From contig MU867136.1 in NCBI GenBank assembly GCA_033725935.1, positions 59,692 through 123,691 of the forward strand: a stretch of 64,000 nt of DNA, in the 5' to 3' direction. This stretch comes from Cladorrhinum sp. PSN259 (lineage: Eukaryota > Ascomycota > Sordariomycetes > Sordariales > Podosporaceae). Below are positions 9,655 to 21,321 of the stretch, piece by piece; the stretch's first letter is position 1, and each line of letters starts with the position of its first letter. The notes below the pieces were generated by a model, which was not told where the DNA came from, ran no database searches, and saw only the letters and a program-made list of their open reading frames with translations. Position numbers and translations under genes: made by a program.

Positions 9655-10758
9655 TCATCGTCTTCCACCTTTCCCTTTCTTGTCGAGCTTGTCCCTACCC
9701 GGCACATACGGAGCGGCTATCCCAATCAAACGCTGAGGTCTCTCGCTTTGGCTGTTTATCCCTGTCTGGTGGTTATCGCCAGCTTTGAACTCGTACATCC
9801 CGCCCGGACCAAGAACGACCGGCGCACCAGGCGTCGGTGCTTTGGTTTGCTCAGCGTGTAACTTGTCCAAACTCTCGCCTACGACGCCGTACTGGCTCCA
9901 GTTTACGGGTGGGCACCTGACTACGTTTTGCGGTTTGGGAAGGTTACGCCATGCTGCTGCTTGTTCATCTTTGGGTGGTTTCTTGGTTTTCTGTTTTCTT
10001 CGTTTTGGTGTTGCTGTGCTGTCTCCTCCTCCTCTTTCTCCTTCTCCCTCAGTTTTGATTTCTGTCTCCGAGTCTTCTGAGTCGTCTTCTTCCTCTGAGT
10101 TCGAATCGGAATCTGAAGATGTCGGGTTTGGCGGGTTGAACATTGAAGGTTGTTCACCCGATATGCTTATCCTCCCTGCTGCTAGATCTGCAATGAAGGC
10201 CTCCGGGTCTGCCAGGGCGGCTGCTTTGGCGCGGTTGAGGGCTTGCATGTCTGCTGTTGCGCGGGCGCGTTGGAGCTGGAGGATTGTGATGCTGGATTTG
10301 AGGGCTAGCACGTCTGGGTTGTCGTCGAAGTCTATTATGGGTTGGGCTGGTGGTGGTGGGATGGAGGGTTGTTGTGCTGGGTGGGCGTTATGTGTGAATA
10401 CCGGACGGCCGAGGGCAAAGTCAGGGATGCCATTGTTGGGATTCGGTTGCGTTGTTGGTTGTGGTGGTGGTTGTGGATATGCGGATGGAATGACTGGTGG
10501 GGGTATTGCTGTTGTGGATCTGTTATTGTGGTTGCTGCGGGCGAGTTGTGCTGGACCGAGAGTTGGGGTGATTGGGCTTATTGGCGGCCGGGTTGGTGAT
10601 GACGTCCGTGAAGAGGATGAGGCGACAGCACCGGTCGCTGCGGTGTTGTTTATGCGGGGACCAGATCCTGATCTCGCACGGTGTCCCCCCGAAGATGCAG
10701 AGGCAGCGGGGGCGACGGGTGCCGGGTTGGTACCGGTCGCGATTGCGAGGCCCGGCAT
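9655..10758 (-). CDS. Orphan protein, 367 aa, disordered with conserved-looking C-terminus
   Basis: The open frame extends upstream to 10830 but the first ATG is at 10758, giving 367 residues beginning MPGLAIATG. I do not recognise the family. Residues about 1-140 are Pro/Ala/Ser/Asn-rich and probably disordered. A helical block around 145-200 (DVLALKSSITILQLQRARA and onwards, then DPEAFIADLAAGRI) looks folded. It is followed by an acidic Ser/Glu/Asp stretch (about 213-240), a basic KRRKQKTKK cluster that could be a nuclear localisation signal, and a well-structured segment with RNLPKPQNVVRCPP and NWSQYGVVGESLDKLH. The C-terminus ends in a Lys/Gly/Arg-rich tail. The block order (disorder, acidic, basic, aromatic motif) suggests a nuclear or chromatin-associated protein, but that is inference. 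A long antisense frame at 9785-10822 is a shadow. Confidence 0.75.
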   Translation of the reverse strand: MPGLAIATGTNPAPVAPAASASSGGHRARSGSGPRINNTAATGAVASSSSRTSSPTRPPISPITPTLGPAQLARSNHNNRSTTAIPPPVIPSAYPQPPPQPTTQPNPNNGIPDFALGRPVFTHNAHPAQQPSIPPPPAQPIIDFDDNPDVLALKSSITILQLQRARATADMQALNRAKAAALADPEAFIADLAAGRISISGEQPSMFNPPNPTSSDSDSNSEEEDDSEDSETEIKTEGEGERGGGDSTATPKRRKQKTKKPPKDEQAAAWRNLPKPQNVVRCPPVNWSQYGVVGESLDKLHAEQTKAPTPGAPVVLGPGGMYEFKAGDNHQTGINSQSERPQRLIGIAAPYVPGRDKLDKKGKGGRR

Positions 10759-10830
10759 CGTTCTCGCGCGGAGGGCTTTCTCTTTGCTTTTGTTCACGGA
10801 AAATGGAGAGGATACGCGTTGAAGCAGCAC

Positions 10831-12852
10831 AGACTAAGGTAGTGGAAGGGAAAAAGGCCAGATGTGGTGAGCCGACCGAAAGCGGTCTCCCTTGCAGGTG
10901 GTTCTCAGGGTTGATTTGTGATGGCGTTGACCCCCCGCCACTTGAAAGGAGGGAAACTCGGTCTTTGCAAACCCCCCGCTGTGTCGTTTAACTCAGCAGC
11001 TTAGTGGAATCGCTTAGCGGATGCTTTGCCGTGGTGTGCGTGGCTTCCCTTACGCCCCACCTGGTGGATCCTCATCATTCCCATGGGCTTTCGGAATCCA
11101 CTTTTGGCAGGCCAAGCGTTCCCAGTCTTGTCTTCATGCTTCATCCAACCATAAACGTCAGCCCGCCCGATCAATCCACTTTCTAAATCAAGGTTTCAGG
11201 TAGGTAGTTGGGATTCTTCAGATTATCACCTCAAAGGCTTATCATAATAGCTGCTGACTCTAAGATGGGTTGCCATTTATATTTTCCCATCTTCCTAAGA
11301 TATTTGAAATAAACTTCGTCTTAAACCCCTTCATCTCCTTTTCTGAATTAGTTCATTACATGGGCCCATTAATCCGGTCATTGAGAGTGCCCTTCGACCG
11401 CAGGCAGTTGACAGAGATTCAGCAGTCGAAGGAATGCCAGTAGTTAGTTCCGACTTATGCAGCTAACCAATAGTTGCTCATACATCTTATGCAAAAACCC
11501 TCGACCGCAAAGTCGAACAGACATGATAGGATTTAATACCGAAGCGAGTTTCAATACTCTTTTTATGAGTTGTGATTACTGCCCAAGAGTGATCGGTAGT
11601 CTCGAGGTAGACGCGCTTTCTCGGTAGGCTGTAGGCTTTGGCTTGCAATTGTCATGCGCGGCGGCGACCTCCAGCTGAACTGATTGCTGAGGTCCTTGAG
11701 ATTTCTGAGACCACCTGCAGAGATCTCGGCCTTCCAGTTGGTAACCAACATGCTTTGACTAATAACGAAATTCCGCAGTTCTAGTGTGCACATGCATGTT
11801 TGGGGTTTCTTGAGGTGAATCCGGAGCAGCTGATCTCTGAAATCAGGTGTGAGTGATATAGAGTACGCCCTTCTCTGAACGCTGATCCCCACATGGTTTT
11901 CACGCGGAAGTCTTTCTACGAGAATTTTTCTCTCGCATTGCCAAGAGTTCTCTCCCAAGACTATGATGCGTCACAGAAACTAGGAGAAGCGACATCTGCA
12001 ATGCAACCGGTTTTTACTTTTACGATTTGTTCTTAGCGTTGCAATTTTCTTGCCAATGGTCTCGTAAAGATTGGTTGCTGCTTAATGTAGTTCTTCATAG
12101 GTTCGGCGTCCACCGTGGTGACGATCCGGGAGGGATACCGGGGGGTCTCTAACTCTTTCTTTTATCTCATGCCGTTCGCTTGGCTGGGATACATTGCACT
12201 CACCACCACTCATTGGTAATACTTCCCTTTTCGGCGATCCGCCCCGATTTGTCCCTTGATAAATTACAACGTGGGCACTGCAAGGGCTGAATTTTGTGTC
12301 ATTGTGGAATCCCCAACACTTTCTTCTCAAGGTAATGATACTTTCCTCCTGCTACACCTGCTAGCTATTCTGAGTTATGATTTGCTAAGACACTGAAGAG
12401 TTCAGCCGTGACCGTATCGATATAAGAATACAGGAGAACAACAGTGACATCTCTTTTCGAGGATCTTGTGCCAGGCATTAGGGTTTATCCCCTATCTCTC
12501 AACTCCCACCGCACTATTCGAGGCCGCAGTCTCAATCGAGTATTCCTAGACTGAGGCCTCGTGGCGTCAAGGTCATCATCCGGAGTTACACAACCCAGCC
12601 AGCACCCCCCAGCATACGATTCGCCACGGTTTACTGGATTACGAGAAAGGCTCCCGTCCAAATCTTCAGTGGTTTGGTTGTCCTATTCAGGGGCCTTGCT
12701 TTCTGCTCTTGAGCCATTGTGACTGCCTAGTCTCGGACAAGGTTATATTAAGAGATCAAAGAGGGCATTCCAGAGTCACCTAGAGGTCAAGCTCCCCATC
12801 GAGATATTCGCCACTGGCTACGCCACCTACGATATTAAGTCCCTATCTCAGT
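10831..12852. other. 2-kb intergenic region, nothing firmly recognised
   Basis: The region lies between the start of the orphan gene on the minus strand and the 174-aa gene on the plus strand. The largest open frames (11563-11958 and 12082-12330, both minus) have no recognisable domain and no matching exon structure. Both promoters should lie here. No tRNA-like cloverleaf or repeat family was seen. Confidence 0.45.
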
Positions 12853-13377
12853 ATGGATTCACCATCTTCCCAGAAAACGTCCAAGACAAGTTCAGCAGTG
12901 GACAGTGACCACAGACCTGCCAAAAACCCAAAGAAAGGCGATAAAAAACAAGTGATGGGCGAAAAAAAAAGGCCGAGAGGATGGATGAACACTAAGATAG
13001 CCAGCTGGCTCAGCACGAGCGAACCCTCGGTCTACGCACTGATGAACCATCAAAAAGAAGCATTTCAGAAGGCCGGCGTAACACCAAATGATGACGCCGA
13101 TGAAGTCCACGAGAGAATTCGGGCTCCGGTGGGTGATGTACCGGAAGATGCCATCTCACCTATCGGAGGACCAACCCCTGAAGAGATTCACAAAAAGAAG
13201 AAGGAAGAAATAAGACGGGGCAAGCTTTCAACGTTACGCTCTCAGAGCGGAGTTGCAGAGCCAATAGCAGGGGGATCAACCTCGTCAGGCGGCTCTTTGA
13301 TACATACTAGGAAGGGCTCCGTATCGTCTGCATATCCTGCATCTCAGTTTGATGATTGGGGTCAGGAGTGGCAGTAG
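12853..13377 (+). CDS. Small hypothetical protein, 174 aa
   Basis: A single-exon frame starts at the ATG at 12853 and encodes 174 residues. I recognise no named domain. The N-terminal 45 residues are Lys/Ser-rich and basic. The core (about residues 46-115) reads as structured: a Trp-containing segment GWMNTKIASWLSTSEPS, a helix ALMNHQKEAFQKAG, then PVGDVPEDAISPIGGPTPEE and a Lys-rich helix. The C-terminus is Ser/Gly-rich and ends in FDDWGQEWQ. The alternation of compact and low-complexity blocks suggests a real conserved gene rather than a chance frame. It has no signal peptide or transmembrane segment. A 15-nt poly(G) tract lies 221 nt downstream of the stop. Confidence 0.7.
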   Translation: MDSPSSQKTSKTSSAVDSDHRPAKNPKKGDKKQVMGEKKRPRGWMNTKIASWLSTSEPSVYALMNHQKEAFQKAGVTPNDDADEVHERIRAPVGDVPEDAISPIGGPTPEEIHKKKKEEIRRGKLSTLRSQSGVAEPIAGGSTSSGGSLIHTRKGSVSSAYPASQFDDWGQEWQ

Positions 13378-13597
13378 CCATTCTTCCGTCGGGGAAACAA
13401 AAAAAAGGAGGATACCGTCAGGAAGTTTATGTAATATGACATTTAAAAAGAAGAACTTTCATACTGTTATAGGGAGAGACAGAGAAAACAAAAAATCAAT
13501 TAGATATACATTTTTGCTTCATACATTTTTATGACTTCAGGGTCTACTACGCCTTATTTACTGGCAAAGAGAGGGTTATGTGCACTTTTAAAAACGA

Positions 13598-13612
13598 GGG
13601 GGGGGGGGGGGG
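13598..13612 (+). repeat. Poly(G) tract, 15 nt
   Basis: An uninterrupted run of 15 G on the plus strand, 221 nt downstream of the stop of the 174-aa gene, in the sense orientation of that gene. Confidence 0.9.
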
Positions 13613-13912
13613 TTCACGGCACCATGTCAAGAAAATTAACTCGGGAGTGAAGAATATACACTAGTTTTGATCAAAGGAATCCTTGATATCTGAGTCTGAA
13701 CCACGAAAAGAACGCCCATGTATCCGTAGCAATCCAGGGAAGTTCCCAGCACTATCAAAGGGGGAAGGCGGCCTCGTGCCCCAATTTAGCGGCGATCTGC
13801 CGCAATGGGTCCGGTTTTATATGGTAACACACATACAAACTGACCAATCAGCGGTGCGAATCGCTAACCACTGATCTCGACCATGACGTCTTCTATTAAA
13901 TAACATCAGGAT

Positions 13913-13927
13913 GGGGGGGGGGGGGGG
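13913..13927 (+). repeat. Poly(G) tract, 15 nt
   Basis: An uninterrupted run of 15 G, about 360 nt upstream of the ATG of the DUF2417 gene. The sequence resumes with A and a G-rich stretch. Confidence 0.9.
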
Positions 13928-14283
13928 AGGAAATCGGTGGGGGTCGATCGAAAGGGTTCGTGTGTTTGTAAGTGGTCAGCTGGTTTCGCCTTGATCTTTT
14001 GTAAAAATATGAATCCAGTTTTTTTTTTCTTTTTAGTATAACTGTTGCCAATGGTCAGCGAAAGTTGGAGAGGGAGTCTGGATTCATTTTTCTCTCGTTG
14101 AAACTATCCCACCGAGACCCATTCGCTTCAACTTGAGGATTCACTTTGATAAAACTCTGGGATGAACTCCTCCTAGTCCCTTTTTTCAATTCCTAGGTGT
14201 TCATCACTTGCTTACACCAAACAACATACCCTGACGTCACTGAAACTCACTTCGTGTCTCACTCCCCCACTACAGCACTGACG

Positions 14284-15952
14284 ATGGCCAACAGCACCCG
14301 CCACAAACCATCCTGGTCCGCCTCACCCCTCCCTGAAGACCACCGGGGAGACTCTTCCTCACCTTCCCCTTCCCCTTTTACGACAAACAACCACCATGAA
14401 GCAAACGAACACACCCGCTTGCTCCCAAACCGCATAGACAGCACCACAGCCCCTCCCGGGTACTTATCTCCTTCAGACCCGGCCGTATCGCCCTACAATT
14501 TGTTTACAGTCAGGCTATTCCGCACCCTGACGGTACTCTTCACCATTCTCACCTTCATCTGGTGGGTTCTACTGCTCGTCTCGGCATTCGTTACGCCTCC
14601 CGGATTGCACGCCCGCGCTGGACCGTTTTACGCCTTTGCTTATGCTTCGGTTTCTTTACTTACCTTGGTTGTTTTACTGCTTTTCTTCGCGGTGCCGAGT
14701 AAGAGTGCCCGTATCCTCAGCTTTGTCAACGGCGGAGTCTTGATAGTTGATGTTATCATTATTCTGGCTGCAGGGAGGATAAGGCATGAGGAGGGCATAG
14801 TCGGGATTACAAGTGTTGTTTGGGCTTTGCTAGTGGCAGTATGGAGCGGAGTGGCAGGCAGGACAGTAAAATGGGGCAAAGCAGAGGAAGAGGAGAGGTT
14901 GACTGGTCGCCCCGAGACGAGACGGACTGTGCTGGAATGGAGCGAGGTGCTACTGAGTACCATTGCCCTTGGGGCGATTTCGGTGGTAGTTATCCTCATG
15001 ACGCTTACGCTTACGCTGAGGGCTATTGATTCTGGTTTTAAGCCGCCTGGTGAGAGGTACTGGGTAGATGAGGATAAGTACCAGATTCATTTGTTCTGTG
15101 TTGGAAACAAAACGAATGTGGACGGGACAAACGCGATTACGGTATTGATTGAGGGTGGCGAGGATCCCGTGGAGAGGGGACTGTGGCAGTTTGCTGATGG
15201 CGCGATTAAGAATGGCAGTATCCAGAGGTATTGCTTTGCTGATAGACCAGGGATGGCTTGGAGCGATACTGCGCCGAGCCCATTGTCGGCGAGCATGGCT
15301 TCTGATGTGCTTGGGGAGACACTGTCAAGGGCTGGGGAGACGGGGCCGTGGGTTCTTGTTAGTGCTGGGGTTGGGTCTTTATATTCGAGGGTTTTCAGTT
15401 CACGACATGGGACTGAGGTGAAGGGAATCCTGATGATTGATCCTCTCCATGAGGACCTGCTTGGGAGAGTGGCAAGTCCTGGAAGGGGGTTCTGGCTCTG
15501 GGTACGCGGTGTGATCTCACCCTGTGGGATAGACCGTATCCTTGGGGCTTTGCTGCGCGGGAGACGGTCAGCGGATCGCATTTGGGGCAGGGCTTCGTAT
15601 CAATCAGGGTCGACGATATTCGCCAAGCTGCAGGAGAGTCTAGTTGCTGATTCTCTGACGAAGCGGGACGTTGCGTCGAGCAAGGCGATTCAAGATAAGA
15701 GTACGCCGGTTGTGATCATCAGCTCGGGAGTGCAGATACGGAAGGATCGTGAGTGGGAAGATAAAGTATGTATAAGACGTGTACTCATCATCCAGAGCTA
15801 TCGGCTAACCAAAATAGCAACGAGATCTGACCCACTTGACGAGAAAACTTGAGGACTGGGATATTGTAGAGGAAGCACCGCATCGAATTTGGGACGATTT
15901 CAAGGGTAGAGAGTTGATTGAGAAGAGATTGAGAAGATTGGTTCAGCACTAG
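14284..15952 (+). CDS. DUF2417 integral membrane / alpha-beta hydrolase-like protein
   Basis: Two exons, 14284-15765 and 15818-15952, give 538 residues. The frame is open upstream to 14197 without an ATG, so ATG 14284 is the start. The intron is 52 nt with GTATGT donor and a CTAAC branch site. Residues 1-75 are Ser/Pro/His-rich. Five hydrophobic segments follow at about 82-102, 118-137, 147-164, 173-190 and 223-246. A soluble C-terminal half then has the strand-turn-helix of an alpha/beta hydrolase: WVLVSAGVGSLYS in the nucleophile-elbow position, MIDPLHEDLL at the acid position and a late conserved strand (TPVVIISSG). This matches the fungal DUF2417 family, often named mitochondrial integral membrane protein; its reaction is unknown. 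The nucleophile elbow is not a classical GXSXG, so activity is uncertain. An AATAAA lies 195 nt after the stop. Confidence 0.85.
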
Positions 15953-17614
15953 GTCGTGTAATGAAACCGTGTTGGGGGTTGGGAATGGAGGCGGAGTCAA
16001 AGTGAATCGTGAGACTGACGTTATCGGCAGCGGGCCGCAAGTAAAGTGTGTGGCTAATTGAGGGATTGCGAGAGTGATCTTCAGGGGAGATGTTGGGGTG
16101 AATGCATGTAATCAATGTATATGTAGTGTTTTCTTGTACGACTCTGAATAAATGATGGGCAAATTATGTTGTTGACGACAGGAATATTTTGTAGCCGCTG
16201 CCTTCCCAAAAAGAATTCATGGGCATGTCCAAACAAATACGAAATACCCCACCTTTTCAAAACACAACTGGATTTCGACTCAAATCGCAATTCCCCGTCT
16301 CCAGTTTTCTGCATTTCGAGAAGGGAACTAAATCTTGGAATCATGATGCTAGCAAACGTTGCAAAAGATTCCGCTGCCGATTGGCTTTCTTGAGGGATGC
16401 ACCGCGAGCAAGTCACGATGCTTCGCAAGGATTCCCCTGGAATTGCTTGGATTAAGCCCGGCATTTTGTTTAGAATCATAGGAATGGATTCCCAAACAAT
16501 AACTCCAGTCGAGAGTAGACACCGTGAAGTTGCTATCTGTGTTCATACTATTGGGCAGACACATCAACTTAGAAGTACATGTACATTTGGAATAATGATG
16601 GATTGGGCATAAGCAGGGTAATTTCCCCATCTGTGTGCTGTCAGAGAGGTCCGGACTGCCCAGTGTTATGAGAGGCTGCAACATGTTGCAAGCTGCGGCG
16701 CATTTTTACCAAGGGTCTTTTTTGTTGCATCCACGATGGGTGAGGGGGATTTTGGGGAATGGATCCCGCTCCCCTTTCGAGTTTTGGGTTTCAATCAACT
16801 ATGCCAGACAAAAAACAGAGAGGATGATAAAGAATCGTGCACCATCACGATAGGGAAATCAGTAATTCTGTAGCGAATGTGTACCTGACCCAGTAAATAT
16901 TGGGCTGGCGAGGAGGCTTTTTGCGGGCTCGAATAGGTCCCCAAAGGCCAGGGAAATTGGCGCTCCGCCGTGGCGGGGGCTGTCGATCGCTGGTTGTCTT
17001 TGACCCAACTTGGGGAGTGGACCGCTACCCACAAACCCGACCTCCTGAACCATCTCCGGCTTCTTGTCATCTACAGCGTACCCTCCGCAGCTACTCCAAA
17101 TCCGCAACGGGTCTGCAAGTCGATGTTGGCTCTTGATGAAGAGGTCGAATTAATAAAACAAAAACACGACGGGAGACAGGCTGCACACGGACCAGATCTG
17201 GGACGCTTACCCCCGACCGCTCTCTCGCATCTCGACGCACCCTCATCCACTCTCAGCCTCAAACCATAATCCCAATCGTGCCCAGCCGATTGCTCGCTTT
17301 CCTCGTCCATTTGCTGCCCGCACAGCCTCCGCCCAGCACAAATCGCTTATTGCGCTGGCCCCAAAGACCCACGTCCGATTTCCCAACGTTCATTGCGAAC
17401 ATCTCTTTGCCTTGTCTGCGTGTCGGGCTGCTGCTTGATGTCGGGCCACCCCCCGGTCTTCTCGCATCTTTCCCGCCCCCCTCGCCCTTAACCCTCGACG
17501 AGTCCCGCTTCACAACAACAGCCTCAACGCTCGATCGCACCTGCAACTCTCCACGACACACACGCATGGTCTAGCTTCACCAACAGCAGTGGGCAGATTG
17601 AGGATCAGTCCACA
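15953..17614. other. Intergenic: 3' end of DUF2417 gene and long leader/promoter of LIM-RhoGAP
   Basis: About 1.7 kb. It holds the DUF2417 gene's 3' flank with an AATAAA at 16147-16152, then a region with no supported gene. From about 17180 to 17614 it is CT-rich with few purines, as expected for a long fungal promoter/leader of the LIM-RhoGAP gene. Several overlapping short frames around 16,100-16,700 have no recognisable product. Confidence 0.5.
16147..16152 (+). terminator. Candidate polyadenylation signal AATAAA
   Basis: AATAAA at 195 nt after the DUF2417 stop, in sense orientation and followed by T-rich sequence. The position is plausible, but fungal signals are loose. Confidence 0.45.
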
Positions 17615-20600
17615 ATGGCAGGATACGACTATGGTGGTCCTGGAGCCGGAGCCGGTCCCGGTGCTGCGGGTGGTGGTGGCGGCGGCGGTTTTGGGGGTGA
17701 ATGGGGGCCTGGGGCTCCTCATGTGAGGCCACCGGGCTCGCCAGCTCTGAGTGCCACAGACACGGACTTGGAGTCGAGACGCAGCGGCGAGAGAAACAGA
17801 TCGATACCGCGAGGTTCTAGGACAGCCAGCGGTCAAGTACGCGCTTGCAAGAAGTGCGGAGAGCCCTTGACGGGCCAGTTCGTTCGAGCTTTAGATGGGA
17901 CATTCCACTTGGATTGCTTTAGGTGTCGCGTGAGTGGCTACTTTTTAACTCCTTGAGGCGCTTGGAACCTCGTTGCTAACCGTTACGGTCGTATTCCAGG
18001 ATTGTGGACAAATCGTAGCTTCAAAGTTCTTCCCCGCCGACGACGAGAATGGCGGAGGGCAATACCCGCTTTGCGAGACCGACTACTTCCGTCGACTTGG
18101 GCTACTGTGCCATCAATGTGGTGGAGCGCTGCGAGGCTCCTACATAACGGCACTAGATCGAAAATATCATGTGGACCACTTCACTTGCTCCCTTTGCCCG
18201 ACAGTATTTGGGGCTCAGGATAGCTACTATGAGCATGACGGACAGGTCTACTGTCATTACCACTACTCCACCCAATTTGCCCAACGGTGTAGCGGTTGTC
18301 AGTCTGCTATTCTGAAGCAATTCGTCGAAATATTTCGAAATGGGCAAAATCAGCATTGGCACCCAGAGTGCTACATGATACATAAGTTTTGGAATGTCCG
18401 CCTCAATCCCCCACAAGAGCAGGCAGCGTTGCCACAGGATGATACCACCGGCCGCGAGCTCGTTCGTGGGGAGGAGGAGCGCATGGAAGAGAAGGTTTAC
18501 CGTATCTGGAGCGTGCTGTCAACGTTTGAGGAGTCCTCGGCTGCTTGTATATCAGACATGCTTTTGCATGTAAGCAACGGGGCGTACGTTGATGGTGTCA
18601 TGGTGGCCAAGAAGTTTATATTCCACGTCGATATCCTCTTCCGGTCCGCAGATCGACTAGACGCCTCCATGACCCATGAAGAAATGACAGGTAGGCCTTA
18701 CCTCCCACTCTAGGGCAATACCTTGGATAGTGCTGACCACCCCATTCTCCCTGTAGGCCTAGCATATGGACGAGAAGCAAAGCTTCTCTGCAAGAAGATC
18801 GTCGCCTTCTTTTCTCTTCTCTCCAAGACACAGGACAAGGCAACCCGGAAGCCTGGAGTCACTCAAGAATTGCTGACGCTTGTCACTGGTCTTGCTCACT
18901 ACCTCAAGCTCCTGATCAGAATCTGCCTTCAGGGTGCTCTCCGCATTGAAAAAGAGCGCAGAACTTCCAATGGCCTTTACCAGTTCCTTGACGACCTTGG
19001 CGACCTCGAGGCGCTTAAACCTGATGATAACTCTACTACAACTCTCCAACTCACATCTGGCATGTCAAGACTTTCCGCACACGATTCAGACCAGTGTATT
19101 TCTTGCCGAAAACCGATCGAAGACGAATGCGCAAAGAACGGCGACCGAAGGTGGCATCTCGCGTGCGTCAACTGTTCACGTTGCCAGAAGGAACTCGGGA
19201 GGAACCTCAAAGATGCGCGCTTGAACCCGTTCGACTACAAGATTTTCTGCAACTCGTGCGATACCAACACGCCGGCCCATATCAATCCATTTGAACATAT
19301 AACAAAGCTCCAGCAATATGTCTTCTTGCTTCAGGTAGCACTAGCCAGGCTCCTGGAGATACTCCGATCTAGCGGCGCCTTGCAAGCTGCTGAAGGAAAT
19401 GGCCAGGACCCTGCAGAAGGGCGATCTAAATCACATGGTGGTGAGCATCCACAGCATCACAGAGAGTCATCCTATGAGAGCGCTCTAAACGATGTCAGAA
19501 GGCTGAAGAGTACCCGCCTGGACAAGCATTTGTCCTCCAGCTTTAGGAAAGCACGAACATCGCGAATCTTGGATGGCCCGGAAAGCAGCAGTGTACGGCC
19601 AGGGTCTTCCGGAGCCGGGGCTGGCGAAGGGGGAGCTAGTAGGGGTTTCCATATCGTCGAGGACCGTGGCCCGATCGATGAGGAAGAAATGACGCTGCCA
19701 AATCAGGATGCGCTGACACTTGACGATATCCCCCGGATCGTGGCCGCAGAGCAGGCCGCGAGAGAATCAAGGGCGTATCCTCAAAATCGAGAGCTCTTCC
19801 AATCGCCTGGGACCCATCCACAGCTTGGACCAGGAGCCGCAGGTGGTGGCCATCAACGAAGCCTCTCCGACGGCAAGGGGCCGGAAGCACGCTCAATGGG
19901 CCAGCCTCAGCCGGTACGCGCCCGACGTTTCTTCTCAGAACTTTCAGGTCTGGAATACTTCATCGTCAGACACATTGCCGTGATGACCATGCACCCTATG
20001 CTCGAGTCGGAGTTCACGCTAGAAGAGCTTTTGGGACTTATTGAAAGCAAGAAACCCGCAACCTTCTGGAAAAACATTGGTAAGGCATTCAAGAACGATG
20101 GCCGCAAAAACGTCAAGAAAAAGGGTGTCTTTGGCGTTCCATTGGACGTCATCATTGAGCGTGACGGCGCTGAGTCAACAGACGGTGTCGGGCCCGGTGC
20201 TCTGAAGATTCCTTCCGTCGTTGACGACATTATCGCTGCAATGAAGCAAATGGATCTTTCGGTGGAAGGTGTTTTCCGCAAGAACGGCAACATCAAAAAG
20301 CTCACCGAGGCAGTGGAAAAGCTTGATAAGGATGAGGAGCTGGACTTTAGTACCTTCCACGTCATCCAGGTCGCAGCTCTCCTCAAACGTTACCTCCGAG
20401 AACTGCCAGATCCCCTCTTGACCAACAAGCTCTACCGAGTGTGGATTGCGATATCTAAAATCCATGATGAAGACAAGCGACGCCATTGTCTCCATTTGGC
20501 ATGCTGTCTGCTTCCCAAGGCGAATCGCGACTGCATGGAGATTCTGTTCAACTTCCTAAAATGGGTCGGATCATTCCATCAGGTTGATGATGAGTCTGGC

Positions 20601-21321
20601 TCCAAGATGGACGTCAAGAACTTGGCTACCGTTATTGCTCCCAATGTTTTGTTTGACAGGAACAAGGTTTCAGCTCTTGACAGCGATCCAATGTATGCCA
20701 TTCAGGCTGTGGAGATGCTGATCATGAACATCGAGGAGATGTGCATTGTAGGCTACCTTTTCAATCCCGATGCTTCGAATGTATGCTAATGTCAACATTT
20801 TCTAGGTTCCTGATGATTTGGTCGACATCCTCAACGATCAGTCGCTCTTCAGCAATAGCGACCTTACGACCAAGGATTTGATAAAGAAATTCTCAGACCG
20901 CGCTGCCAACGGTCCACGGCATTATGCAGAAGTAACAGAAATTGTAGGTAGGCATGGCGACAATAACCCGAGTCGCCCCCCACCAAGGAGAATCGAGACA
21001 GATCCATCAGCCTGGCACCAAGAAAGCAGCGCCAGGCCCATGCAAGAGCCTACGATACCGGCCTTCGCTGGTCCCGTGCAATCTCAGGCAACGCCACCCC
21101 CAAGACGTGGGCCTTATGAAGCCCCCCCTCCCCCTCAACAATCGCCATACGGGCATGGGCAGCCAGGACCACCAGATAATAGAAATCAACAGCAACCGCC
21201 ATCATCACAACAGCAGCAACAACAACAGCAGCAGCAGCAGCAACAACAACAACCTCGAGGCGAATGGCGGAACTCGGGATGGGGACGACAAAATAGCGGA
21301 TTGACGACTAGCACCGTCTAG
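17615..21321 (+). CDS. LIM-domain Rho GTPase-activating protein (LRG1/LrgA-like)
   Basis: Four exons, 17615-17929, 18000-18690, 18757-20747 and 20806-21321, join in frame to 1,170 residues. The order is a Gly-rich disordered N-terminus, LIM domains 1-3 starting near residue 78 (Cys/His pairs such as CKKCGE..HLDCFRCRDC and CHQCGG..HVDHFTC), a helical insert, a fourth LIM (CISCRKP..CNSC), a Ser/Pro-rich linker, and a RhoGAP domain at about 793-990. The arginine finger is in EGVFRKNG, and the KYLRELPDPLL-type helix is present as RYLRELPDPLL. It stimulates GTP hydrolysis by a Rho-family GTPase; the yeast and Neurospora relatives act on Rho1 in cell-wall synthesis and hyphal tip growth. The C-terminal tail is Pro/Gln-rich with a poly-Gln run encoded by mixed CAG/CAA. 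The LIM plus RhoGAP combination is diagnostic of this subfamily. Confidence 0.93.

Larger units (their letters stand above)
13378..14283. other. Intergenic with two poly(G) tracts
   Basis: About 900 bp lie between two plus-strand genes. It contains two 15-nt G runs (13598-13612 and 13913-13927) and a T-rich leader upstream of the DUF2417 gene. No gene is supported. Confidence 0.5.

Noticed and set aside
9785..10822. 345-residue plus-strand frame opposite the orphan minus-strand gene
   Set aside because: Gly/Trp/Cys-rich composition typical of an antisense shadow, whereas the minus strand gives a sensible disordered-plus-motif protein.
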